Assembly: GCA_037043015.1 (NCBI GenBank)
Contig: CM073326.1
Location: 6,421,845 to 6,485,844 of the forward strand
Origin: Bryum argenteum
Lineage: Eukaryota; Streptophyta; Bryopsida; Bryales; Bryaceae
Reading direction: 5' to 3'
Length of the DNA: 64,000 nt
The notes below the pieces were generated by a model that searched no databases, was not told where the DNA came from, and was given only the letters and a program-made list of their open reading frames with translations. The number at the start of each line of letters is the position of its first letter. Position 1 is the stretch's first letter. A program made the translations under genes and the position numbers. Below are positions 1 to 10,304 of this stretch, one piece after another.

Positions 1-865
1 CGATTGGGCATAGTGCAAATAAGAAAAAACTGAGCAGCAATAGTGCTTGTATTAAAATCATGGTTATAGTTCATGGTACCGACAATCCTCATCTACACTG
101 GGAGGGCATCTTCAAGTGATACATAGGAAGGGAAGCATATCATTCTAAAAACTAAAAAACCTTATCTTAGATTCTATCTCCTTGATTATCTCATTGACAA
201 GAATTTTGAGGTGAGCCAATTCAAATCCTCATTGCTCACTGCTTGAGAAATAGTTCATTTGACGTTGGAGAACGTATCATCAATAAATCGGGAAGGAGTC
301 AAGCAAGACGAAGATCAACGCCTTCCATTCCAAAGAGGTTCCCACAGATCGGCACCATGTAAAATTGATGTGATAAAGCCAAAACAACTGTAATATTCTA
401 GGATCAGTCACCAATATAATCCAAACCTTCTCCGTGACAACCACATCCAGAAGAAAAGGTAAGAGATTTCCAACCGTTTCACTTATATTCATAAACATCG
501 TGATTGCCGGAATAAGAAGATTCGGATTATGTCGCAAGCTAAGCAGGCTCCACGCACATCCACACCTAAGGAGCCGAGTGATGATTACTCCAACAACTGA
601 GCAATAGTCCCAACAAACTTGTGTATCGATACAAAAATCAACCAAACCACCAAGAGAAGTTTGCAGCACCGAAAAGATCATCTGATACCACTGACTGTAA
701 ATTTCCAATCAATCTACCGACATCGTAATTGATACACCTAAAAGCGCTCTACAATAGATAATCTAGATCGAGGGAGGGTTTTGGTACTGTCATCACAGCA
801 GTAACCATGGCCTGGGTAACCACAGTGAAGTACCAAGAGTTATTGTACAAGCAATATCGGTCTTA
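1..865. other. Intergenic DNA, no gene recognised
   Basis: Open reading frames here, including a 142-codon minus-strand frame at 280-708, lack recognisable domains, splice context or biased codon use. I see no RNA gene or clear repeat until the inverted-repeat element that begins at 866. Confidence 0.5.
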
Positions 866-1308
866 GAGTAGGAGTCGTGAAAACCGTCCAGCTCCAAAAA
901 CCGCACAATAGGTTTATGGGTAGGGTTTGTAAAACCGTCCGTTCATGGTAAACTGACAGGTTTTGGGAACCATCCACTGTTTTTAGCTCCCACCATGCAT
1001 GCTGAACGGTTTTAGACAACTCTTATGTCAGTTCCTGAACCTATTTTAATTCATTTTGGGACATTCAATCCACAGTTTTCGGAATACAACCTTGCAAAAA
1101 AACCAGCACTCTATGTTCGGGTAGTGGGACTCCTAAGACTCAAGATTCAAAAATTCATAGGAAATTATAGGATTACTCAAAAAATGTTTTTTTTTTTTTT
1201 GGGATGGATTTGCACTAGCTTTGCAGACCATGGAAAAATAATTAAAATTTTACACCACTATTCCAAGTACGCAAAGCTGAAATTCAGACGGTTTTCACCA
1301 CTCCTACC
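866..1308. mobile_element. TTA-flanked inverted-repeat element (Harbinger-like MITE), 443 bp
   Basis: The left end reads GAGTAGGAGTCGTGAAAAC and the reverse complement of the right end reads GGTAGGAGTGGTGAAAAC, continuing into a shared CGTC. Both ends are flanked by TTA (863-865 and 1309-1311), the 3-bp target duplication typical of PIF/Harbinger elements. AAACCGTCC recurs inside. There is no transposase frame, so it would be non-autonomous. Superfamily is inferred from the TTA duplication only. Confidence 0.65.
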
Positions 1309-1311
1309 TTA

Positions 1312-2789
1312 GAGCGCTGCACTTAACCCGCTGATGAGAGGAAGTGGAGTTTTAGCTGACAATTAGAATTCATGTTAAAAAAAGGTAGTAGGATTAGCTC
1401 ACTCGGATGTATAAATGACCTTGCTCTAGTCCCTGAGTAATTTTCATGTAACTTATTAGGCCTCATTCTATCTTACGATCTTCTACAAATTAACTACCTG
1501 TGCATGTCAGTCTTTAATGTCGTTACCATGGCATCCAAGTTCACTGGTAGGCTTGAGTTTTGATTTAATTAATGGGTGAGGATGCAGGCAGATGGGATGG
1601 ATGGAATAGTACATATAGTGGCCGTGATGTGCAAGTGCAAATGTATGAAATGTATGGACTTAGAAGTTTGGAAGAGATTAATATTCTATTAAAAGAGAAT
1701 TGAAGTGAATTGACTAATTAACCATGTTCTGCAGTTGTGATGTTGAGAGTCTTTCAACTTATTTGTGGACACTTTATCTTCAACAATTGAGTTGAAGATT
1801 TTTTTGTAATTTATTTTTTAACCAATTGAGAGAAATATAATCATGAACCAAAGCAACATAGCTACTTGAGGAGGGAGTTTCTTGTGTTTCTTTAACATTT
1901 ACTAAGCTTCCTCCTGCAATTAGTAAGTTAAATGTCAAACTGACACTTCATGTAGTGGCAAACTCAGTGCACAATTACTCTCAAAAGCACCGGTATGGGT
2001 GTTAGCCCATTGCCTAGGTTGCCGGTGTGGATCATCCTCACCCATGACTTGTATACATGGTGATAAAACAAGGAAAAAACAAAAGCAAGATGAATCTCAT
2101 TGGCACCTTGGAAATCGGAGAGGAATATGGAGTTTGTCCTTTGTCCTTTAGTGGGCTCCTTTTTTGTTTTGGGGTTGGAGCTCCGCCCCTCAAACTGACC
2201 CCAATTTGCAGGCCAACCTCAACTTCTAACCCCAAAACAAGTTGAGTTCATCCATTTTGCAGGATGGGTGGGGCACTTCTGAGGGCCGCCACTCACAATA
2301 TAAGTTGAGTTCATCCGTTTTTCAGGATGGGTGGGAATGCTCTTCAGTTGCTGGATTCACTTCAGGGCGCCCCTATGGATGGGCATGCCCTTACAATACT
2401 TGAAAATTTGAAACTGCAAAGTATTGAAAACTTCTACTGAAAACTGGGCCCTACTATTCGACTACGGGAACTCCAAACATGGCAGCGAATCAATTCGAAT
2501 CGACTCGTCATCAAACTTGCCTTCAGTTTCGCGACCGACTCCGAAATCTTCTCTACTCTGCCAGACACCGACACTCGTCTCCTGAATGCCTCACCATATC
2601 AAGCAGCTCATCACTTTCCCTTGATCGTCACTTTCCCTTTTATCGTAAGGCATTTCTATTGTCCCTGCTCATCACCGCTCGATTGCCATTTGAATTCTTG
2701 TACACAATTAACAGCTCAGCGCAACAATGCAGTCTCCTCACCGATGATCGTGAATACCGAGTGAATGTTGATACAGCTCAAATTCTATA
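1312..2789. other. Intergenic region with small inverted and direct repeats
   Basis: No gene is recognised. A hairpin at 2167-2238 is bounded by GTTTTGGGGTT and its exact reverse complement. A short direct repeat (GTTGAGTTCATCC followed by CAGGATGGGTGGG) occurs at about 2242-2273 and 2303-2334. A 103-codon plus-strand frame at 2479-2790 ends just before the SARD4-like leader; it has no recognisable family and may be transcribed leader sequence. Confidence 0.5.
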
Positions 2790-2905
2790 GCGTGGCGCTC
2801 CAGTGTCGGTGAATTGAATGTTACGAGGCGCTCCATTGCCGGTGAACTGAATGTAACGAGGCGCTCTTCTGCGGGTGAATTAAGTGTAAGCTTTGCGGCT
2901 CCATT
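2790..2905. repeat. 33-bp minisatellite in the presumed 5' leader of the SARD4-like gene
   Basis: GGCGCTC recurs at 2794, 2827 and 2860, exactly 33 bp apart, with GGTGAA(T/C)T following in each unit. A weaker fourth copy runs toward 2915. The array ends only a few bases before the chosen start codon at 2929. Confidence 0.75.
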
Positions 2906-2928
2906 GCTGTGAGTGCTGGAATGTAGCA

Positions 2929-4532
2929 ATGGACGAAGTGGTGGTGATCACGGGTACCAAAATTCGCAAGATCGTCGCATACTCATCGTTAATCGAGCGT
3001 CTTCGCGCTGCGTATGGCGAATATTCACGTTACACCATTCCTACTACAGCGCGCTATGCCATCGGATCTCACGAGGAGAACACGGAACAGCCGTCGCTCC
3101 TGATCATGCCGGCATGGGGCAATACTCCTTCATGCCCTTACCTCCTCGTCAAAAGCGTCACAGTCTTTCCTGCAAATGGTTCGAAAGGATTGCCATCCAT
3201 TGCCGGCATGTACACCCTCTCGTCCTTAGACACAGGTACTACTCCATCCATGCAACACTTTAGGGTTAGGGTTCAACAACACGTCTCGAACTATCTACAG
3301 CATGTGGCAAGGAAGCAATTGGCAGTGATTGATAGGTTTTGCATGTGGCAGGGAAGCAATTGGCAGTGATGGATGGCACGGAGCTGATTCTATGGAGAAC
3401 GGCATGCACTTCAGCATTGGCAGCTGATTACCTTGCGAAAAAGGACTCGAAAGTGTTGGTTATGGTCGGCGCAGGCGCATTAGCTCCTCACCTCATCCAA
3501 GCGCATCTCACCATCCGGCCCTCAATCATGACGGTGCTCGTTTGGAACCGTACGCATTCGGCAGCTGAGAAGCTCGTGGAGCAGTTGAACGACGTTCTGC
3601 TCCCAGCAAGATCTGCTCTCGGACGGGTCATTGTGGCTGTTACTGATCTGCAATCTGCCGTTCGCAATGCTGATATTATCTCCTGTGCTACTCTCTCCAC
3701 TGAGCCTCTCATCGCTGGCTCTTGGTTGTCGAAAGGTCCGTCCATCGCCATGCCACATACCACTGTATGCTTCCATGGAGCATTTCATTGCATTGGCTAG
3801 TCCGTATGCTACTATATGATCAATCGTGACTTCTGAAGCTTTAAGTGTGTATACTAAGATTGAAGAGTCCTTGGTACAGGTGCTCAATTGGATTTGATAG
3901 AGTCGTGTTTTACTGTTGTGTTTTATGCAATGGCTAGTCTGTAAGCTATCATATGATCAATCGTGACTTCTGAAGCTGTGAGTATGCGTACAAAGATTTA
4001 AGAGTCCTTGATACAGGTGATCGATTGGATTTGGTGGAATCGTGTTTTATGTGCTTCACTGTTGTGTTTATCAATGTAGAATCATCTTTTTGCCGGATCC
4101 TCCATTGTAATCTTTCATGCAACATTGTATTGTATTCGTTCATGCTATGGTTAGATTAAGTTTTTGCTGTGAGTGTGATATAATGATTGACCAGGCTTGG
4201 GGCTCGGTGCAGGGGCTCACTTGGATCTGGTAGGATCGTTCACACCGTCGATGAGGGAAGTTGACGACGAGTGCATAAAGAGATGCAGGATAGTGGTAGA
4301 CACGATGCACGCAGTGGAAGCTTCAGGCGATTTGGTGCAACCTCTCAAGGAAAAGGTGATTGAAGCAGATCATGTCAACGGAACGCTGGCAGAGTTAGTG
4401 CATTCACTAAGCCCCGAGCTCGTTCAAGACCTAAGACGTGAAAACAACGAGATCACTCTCTTTAAAAGCGTGGGGTGCACTGTTGGAGACTTGGCCGCTG
4501 CACAGATGGTGTACGAAAGTTTAAAATCCTGA
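2929..4532 (+). CDS. SARD4: SARD4-like ornithine cyclodeaminase/mu-crystallin family protein
   Basis: Exons: 2929-3235, 3352-3735, 4213-4532 (1011 nt, 336 aa). Both introns are phase 1 and the junction codons both read GGG. Family members are NAD(P)H-dependent enzymes; the plant member SARD4 reduces dehydropipecolate to pipecolate in plastids during systemic acquired resistance. Visible family features are VFPANGSKGLPSIAG in exon 1, the substrate-side MDGTELILWRTA segment, and a Rossmann dinucleotide site VMVGAGALAPHLIQAH in exon 2, with SFTPSMREVDDE in exon 3. The length matches the family (about 320-340 aa). I chose 2929 because an in-frame upstream ATG at 2893 would add a cysteine-rich extension unlike the family. 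The introns contain decayed duplicates of the downstream exon starts (see findings). Plastid targeting is not obvious. Family assignment is secure; the exact substrate is inferred from the Arabidopsis homologue. Confidence 0.9.
3300..3376. repeat. 41-bp-spaced duplication of the intron 1 acceptor and exon 2 start
   Basis: GCATGTGGCA followed by GGAAGCAATTGGCAGTGAT occurs at 3300-3330 and again at 3341-3371. The second copy contains the acceptor that keeps frame (AG at 3350-3351). The first carries a shifted AG and runs into in-frame stops, so it looks like a decayed duplicate. Confidence 0.85.
3790..4052. repeat. Two diverged tandem copies (about 137 bp each) inside SARD4 intron 2
   Basis: Copy one is about 3790-3915 and copy two about 3927-4052. 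They share ATATGATCAATCGTGACTTC and AAGAGTCCTTG, then an AG followed by a diverged version of the first codons of exon 3. Both copies lose the exon 3 reading frame shortly after. Confidence 0.85.
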
Positions 4533-5238
4533 ATTCCATCTTACAGCGTTCAGTTCCTTCTTCCTTGAGAATGTCGCCGGTTGCATCCTTTCCGCATCGG
4601 TTTCTTCCTCCAATTTCTGCTGAACAGAATACGGCACTGTTTCAATTGTAGTATAAATTGTTTCAATTGTAGTATAAAGTGTTTCAATTGTAAGTATCAG
4701 GCAGGTGTATCAACTCCACAACCAGCGGGAGTGGTGGCATTCTAGACTTGCAGGAGTTTGAGTATGAGTCTTAGGTATGGATTTAGAGTCCAGGTATCAA
4801 CCATTGAGTTTGAAGGTCACAATTGTTCAACGAGAGGGTTATGGTATCCTCCAAAAAAATTTGTACATCAAATAATTTGAGCATTCTTTGTTTCCACAAC
4901 GAAACTGGTTTATCTCAAGCATTGGTCGTATCGCTTTACATGCCTGGTATGTGGTTGAATCCTGTCTCATGGCAGCAGTTGAAGGTAACAAGTGTTGGAC
5001 GGAGGAAGTTGAAGGATACTCGAATCTTTGTGTGTCTCGATTGATTCCGGCATCCTTCTTTCTCAAGTGGTGTAGTTGTTTTGGCCTACTCCACCAGCCA
5101 ACTTTGAACTAGGTGAGTATCTTAAGCACTATCTGTTATGATTTTACATTCCTGCTATGGGACGTGGCTTTTAACATTTTGTGACACATCACCGATGAGC
5201 TAAGCATTCTGTTCATAGAGCTTGTTAAGAAGATAGAT
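4533..5238. other. SARD4-like 3' flank with a 21-bp tandem repeat
   Basis: Three copies of a 21-bp unit (TGTTTCAATTGTAGTATAA) start at 4638, 4659 and 4680 in the probable 3' UTR. Short frames around 4823-5112 have no recognisable product. Confidence 0.6.
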
Positions 5239-5945
5239 TTGTTCCATCACAAAATAACATTAGGGGCATTCAAGTTTAAACGCTCATTTTTTGAATTCGT
5301 TTTGGCTAATCAAGTCTCTATATTGTTTGACAGAGAAAGGAAAATGGATACTCGTCTGGCGATTGCACTTTTGCAGCGTCAAGTTCAGCGTCCATTTCAC
5401 ATTGAGCTTCAAATTAAGGTCGTGAAAGGAGTTTATTGTATGCTCGCCTGCTTTCCTGTTGAGAATTCCCATTTCTGGCTCGCAGGCGTATTCAAGGGAC
5501 ATCCAGGTTGCAGGAGCTGGAGATACAAGAAAATAGTGGAAGACTTGGAGAAGTTGCTAGTGGCAGTCAAGCAGAAGCTCCCGGACATTCAAGCAGTCTC
5601 TTCAAGAGCTACTGCTCTGCTGGGCTTCGGCACTGCCCATGTTTCTGAGCCCTGCTATCTAATCAATTGAAGTTCGGATTTCCCACCTTGACAATCAACT
5701 CATCTTGCGCTTGTAAACGCAGGTTGCTACTATTGGCATGGAGCCGCAGAAACATCTGACATCCGTGCGGCCACGTCTTACTCGCCTTGCCAGGTACCAC
5801 AGTTGTTATGATTGGAACACTTTGGACTTGAATTAACATGTGACTTAAGAGTTGAGTCGACCTGTCATCTTGTATTTAGCCTGCTTGGCATCTCACTGTA
5901 CTTCGCAGTTTGTATGAAAGGAACGTCCGTGGTGAGTATAACTCT
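5239..5945 (+). other. Exon-like block of an unrecognised gene or gene remnant
   Basis: A 143-codon frame (5239-5670) ends with a charged, coiled-coil-like stretch (KKIVEDLEKLLVAVKQKLP). Possible downstream exons follow acceptor-like AGs: one from 5724 (VATIGMEPQKHLTSVRPRLT) to a GT near 5793, and one near 5909-5931 before GTGAGT. I do not recognise the family. It could be a small real gene, a pseudogene fragment, or chance. The reading frames have coding-like composition but there is no independent support. Confidence 0.25.
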
Positions 5946-6985
5946 GGATTCACCCCTTTTCAAATGAGATTTTTCACCAGTTAGTTCAATAAGCTTCCGG
6001 CATTAATGCGAAGCTTTGCTCTCGTGACTCTAGTCGTAGAATAAGACACACTGCTTTTGTGTCTTTTGTGTAAACGTTGCTCAAGTCCAGCAGCGTTTTG
6101 GAACTTGCTTCATCAATGTTCTCTAGAAAATTAGCTAATGTTTTCAACCTCAAAATGTTGCTAGACTTGAACAACTTAGAAAAAACATTGCAAACTCCCC
6201 CAAATTGTAGTAGTGAGAAGTGAGAAGGGGCAGTTATCTGATAGGCTGGACGCCAAAGAGGTGATGGTATCGTGAACAGAGGAAAAAGGTCGATGGCCGG
6301 AGCAACCCAACTGTCGATAAGGGTCATACATGAAGTCAAATACGAAGGGGCCTTGAAATTCGTTGGTCAAAGAATGTTCAAAACTGGACACGTCGTGTGA
6401 AATACACATCAGCCTCTTGGCCCTGGATAGGAGTTAGTTGTGATACATAATGTATAAAGGTCGATCAAGTACACTCAAAGACTTCGATTTAGCCTTAAAA
6501 TCCAGGGGTCAGTGCTTTATACATACCACCTCTTTCTCAATGATAATGCTCCGAGTTTGATTGCATATCATTCCTGACCATTCTTGTGGACAGTAACCAT
6601 TATGTATGCGAAGCCAAATGGACGATGATCGAAAGAAACTGAAGAGTTAGAATAGTGACATCATCCTGACAATTCCCATAAGAATTACATTGAAAACGTG
6701 CTATTCTCGCCAAAAAGAAACATCGACAGTCACAAGCTACCTTTCATTCTACTGAATGGAAATTTTGATTCTGTACACACAAGCAGAAATTTCCTCCTTG
6801 ATTGATTGATTTTTGACTGCACAAATTGCTGCTCCATATTGAAATAGTATGCCAAAGGAGCAGCTGCCAACCTGGCTATGGTATAGACCGGCTGCTGAAC
6901 CGCAGTAGTAGTTTGAAAAAGGATGAAGTCAGTCAGTGCGGGCTGCATCGAAATGATTATAACCACCAATTGTCGGGAAAATTGA
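5946..6985. other. Intergenic DNA, nothing recognised
   Basis: Only short frames on both strands, with no domain motifs, RNA gene or tandem repeat that I can support. Confidence 0.5.
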
Positions 6986-7392
6986 GGTTCCATTTACACT
7001 ATGGACCAAGAGAGCCATGACCAAGAAACTTAAAATCATTTTCATGGTCGTGGCTGTTGTACAAGAACCGTGACCATGATAAATCAAAAATTGCTTGGGC
7101 ACTCTTGTAGTGTAAAGTGGATTTAGATTGGGACAAGTTTAAGCGTAACTTTTTAATAAAAATCTTCATTATTCTCTATTTTACCCTCTCCTTTTTCCTC
7201 ATCTTTTTAAAAATAATTGAACTCTAACCAATCGATGATTTTTGAGTCTTATGATTTTCTTGATTGTAGTTAAATCAAGGCATTTGCTTCAACTCGACTA
7301 TAATCAAGGAGACCATGAAAAGATTTGTTCACCATGGAAATTTTAGTTAAAAGGCCGTGTTCAATCTTCATGGTCCATAGTGTAAAGTGACC
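6986..7392. mobile_element. Inverted-repeat element with TTTACACTATGGACC ends, 407 bp
   Basis: The left end reads GGTTCCATTTACACTATGG and the reverse complement of the right end reads GGTCACTTTACACTATGG; both continue into ACC. TTGA flanks both sides (6982-6985 and 7393-7396) and can be read as a 4-bp target duplication. The GG...TTTACA terminal pattern is shared with the elements at 42530 and 43037, suggesting one loose family. There is no coding capacity. Confidence 0.65.
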
Positions 7393-7396
7393 TTGA

Positions 7397-9280
7397 GGGG
7401 ATCTACAGTATATACTTGGATACATAAATAAGTGGGTTACTATTTTCAGGTTTTAGGAATAGAAAAAGATGAATTTTCCCTATCTTTGTGGTTTATCAAA
7501 ACACACACGTAACATTTTAGAAGCAGACGCCTAAAGGCGAGCACCCTAAATATGTACGCATGAGGTACATGCAAGGGAGGTCAAATTTTTACAAAGGCAA
7601 GAATCTTTGGTGCCCACCTTTAGGTGATTTCACTATACTCTTGCTCACCTAAAACGTTCGAGACCCTCACTCATTACTCATTTCTTTTTCCTTCTAATTG
7701 ATCTCCACCTACCCTATGTTACATTTTGAATATTGCCTTTAGACTTAACCGCACTAATCGATCAATTAGTGTCATAATCTTATGCCAATATTTAACCAAT
7801 TGTGTTTACAAGATCCCCTCTACCTATTGTATGTATGGTTCTACTCACGATATAACTCATCATGACAAGTAAAATCTATAGCATATCTAATCAATTCCCT
7901 TTTAAAACACCTAATTTAACTATATTGTATCAGCCAAACTCTCGATCCTAAAGATTAGCAGTAACTTGTGCACTTGTGAGAGTTGAGTTAACCCAAAAAA
8001 AACTCAATATATCTTGTTCATTTACACGCAATATTTTGACAATACTTAGACCACTCTTCGAGATAATTAAAATGATAATAAGACGGCGTTAAGGTGTTTT
8101 TCCAAAACTTATAGGAGAAAATTAGATTATGCTTTTAAATTTCAAGCGTACTCTAGAATTAGGTCAAGTGGTCTCATGTGAACATAAGTACCCAAATCAA
8201 TCTGTTACAGCTGAAATGTATGATGTAAGGATTACATGATTTAATTGATACCTACTTTGTAAGCGGTTATTGACTTTTAATTGCTAATCATCATTATTTG
8301 CTGGTACTGGCGAGAATTCTTTTTCACTCCACGCCCACCCTAATTAACTTTTTTGTACGAGTAGGACCGCCCTCATATTATGTTTGAAGTGTATTTCTCT
8401 CAATTGATTGATATTTTAATTGGTTCAAATTTTTTTAGTAAAATGATAAAAATATATACTATGCTTGGAGTTTTTTTACTTTTAGACAAGGAAACTTCTT
8501 GCATTTTAGTATGGTATATTTGTAGTAAATGTTAGTTTGGCGAGCAATTTTTGTGTGTGGGGGCAAAGTAAAGCGAAGATTGACTGCGTCAGAATCATCA
8601 TGTTTGAACATTTTTTGGAGTTTGTAATGAATATTTGAAGTTGGAGAGAAGAACTATCTGAGACCAACATGAATAGAGTGTCTATTCCACCTATTTTTGT
8701 ATGTATGCCGAGAGGTCATTACATCAATAGTAGGACTACTAGCACCTCTTGGGTTGAACAATGTGCTAATTCCTACCTAGCGTTTGAAGATGGACATACA
8801 AGTGTTCCTAAAATGGTGTAGTATGCAATATATGTAATGAGCACATGAGAAATTAACCTTTGAGCTATCACAGTTGATTCCAATATGCTCATTACCTTTG
8901 GTACTAATCCATTTGTTGGCACGCAACTCTATGATAAATTTTTAAAAAATATCTTTTCTCAACCCCAAAATGTTCCTAAATGTTTCAGAAATGGGTTGGG
9001 ACGTATAGGAATCAAGAGTGAATATCTCCTAAAATATGCATAAAAAAACTTAAAGAACAAAATGGTTTTATCAAAAAAGGGAATGGGCAAACTCCAGAAT
9101 CTACAGAAAGTTAATCTAAAGTTAGTAACTCAAAGCCTACACGAACCCGGCTACAATCACCCATAGAGGTTTAGTCCTTCTCTAAAACTCCTAAAAAGTC
9201 AAATATAGGTGCCTCTACCTCGAGATTTCAAATCCAAAAATATATTAGAATAAAAATAAACAAGCCGGACACCACAGACT
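7397..9280. other. AT-rich intergenic DNA
   Basis: No gene is recognised. It includes one copy of a dispersed repeat at 8660-8751 (listed separately). Long frames are absent on both strands. Confidence 0.5.
8660..8751 (+). repeat. Dispersed repeat, copy 1 (TAGAGTGTCT family)
   Basis: It shares AATAGAGTGTCT, GACCTAC-like and AATAGTA..GGACTACTA segments in the same order with copies at 48799-48893 and 51409-51507. All three are plus oriented. The parent element is not identified. Confidence 0.6.
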
Positions 9281-9289
9281 CTTCCAAAG

Positions 9290-9550
9290 TGTAGTCACCG
9301 CTTGTCATGGTTACCTAAGTACAAAGAAATACGCCGTATTTGTTCCAAGAATCTTTCACATACATACAAGTTTCCATATTTAGAACAATCTAAAATTGTT
9401 CGATGGGTATTTACAAGTACGAAAAATAATATGTAAGTACATAGAAAGTTACCGAGAAGTACGTAGCCAAAAAATACAGTAGGAACATTCCTGTACTCCG
9501 GTAGCCTAGCTGCCTGTACTTGCAATGATAACTTCAATACAGAATCCAAT
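9290..9550 (-). repeat. Dispersed repeat related to 18770-19570 (inverted copy)
   Basis: The reverse complement contains CTTGTATGTATGTGAAAGAT and TTATTTTTCGTACTTGTAAA, which match segments near 19471-19500 and 18827-18850 in the same relative order. Here the two segments are close together, whereas in the plus-strand relative they are about 600 bp apart. Confidence 0.65.
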
Positions 9551-9946
9551 GAAAGTATAATATTATTTTAATAGTCAGTAGTGAAGATTCCACCTCGTGA
9601 GAAATGGGCCCCCTGTAGCAAAATAAATGGTATTTCTGACCAATCGCAGGGTCCCACTGCCCGGGACTTAATTGAGTCCAGTGGAAAGTGAACAGAAATA
9701 CACAATTGTAAGGTATTGGCCTTTTGTTTATTGATATCATACTATTATAAGCATCCTCCTCACTTCCACGAGCATCATTTAAAGCGGCCCTGGATATCTG
9801 GCCCTCAAATCTCACTATTGAATCTTGTAGTTTTATTGTATTTTAGTGCTCACTAGCAGGTTTTTGGTGTGCGAAAAAAACTCTCCTTAGAAAAAGGGTA
9901 AAGTGTGTTGGTGTCGAAATTTGTTTTTTATCAAGTTTTTTTTAAA

Positions 9947-9949
<3 letters not shown>

Positions 9950-9978
<29 letters not shown>
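9950..9978. repeat. Poly-T tract
   Basis: An uninterrupted run of T of nearly 30 bases lies immediately left of a MITE. It may be a decayed retroelement tail, or may be imprecise in the assembly. Confidence 0.8.
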
Positions 9979-10002
9979 GACACAAGTAAATGGAAACCTT
10001 TA

Positions 10003-10304
10003 GAGCATCTCCACCCATACTTGCTAAAGGTGACTCGCAAAAAATGCTCATCTATATTTGAAGAGCCCTTGAAATCACACTCCCCCACCCTTAAAGGCCC
10101 CTCAAGCACCAAAAGTGCATGTGAAATAGTCAATGCACCAATAGCAAGTAGAATGTCGGATTTAGTCAACTAAACTTAGATTTGGAGGGTCATTTCTTGA
10201 CGCACTATAGTAGAGAGCCACAAGACATTTTTGAAGGTCCCTTAGCATTTCTCATCCACTTATTGCGTGTGTCAGACACTTGGCGAGTAGGGATGCAGAT
10301 GCTC
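10003..10304. mobile_element. TTA-flanked MITE with GAGCATCT ends, 302 bp
   Basis: The left end GAGCATCTCCACCCATACT pairs with the reverse complement of the right end, GAGCATCTGCATCCCTACT. TTA flanks both sides (10000-10002, 10305-10307). GAGCATCT termini with a TTA duplication are typical of Tourist/Harbinger-type plant MITEs. There is no open frame of note. Confidence 0.8.

Noticed and set aside
280-708. 142-codon minus-strand frame
   Set aside because: No recognisable family, no supporting splice or promoter context, and amino-acid composition looks random.
3263-3282. Telomere-like TTTAGGGTTAGGGTT motif
   Set aside because: Only two partial units inside SARD4 intron 1; too short to be an interstitial telomere array.
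3488-3887. Minus-strand frames of 91 and 121 codons
   Set aside because: They are antisense to SARD4 exon 2 and intron 2.
7985-8000. TTAACCC motif as another TTAA-element end
   Set aside because: No matching inverted end with GGGTTAA lies within a reasonable distance.
9540-9840. Possible MITE with GGGCC ends
   Set aside because: The proposed ends do not pair well and no flanking duplication could be found.
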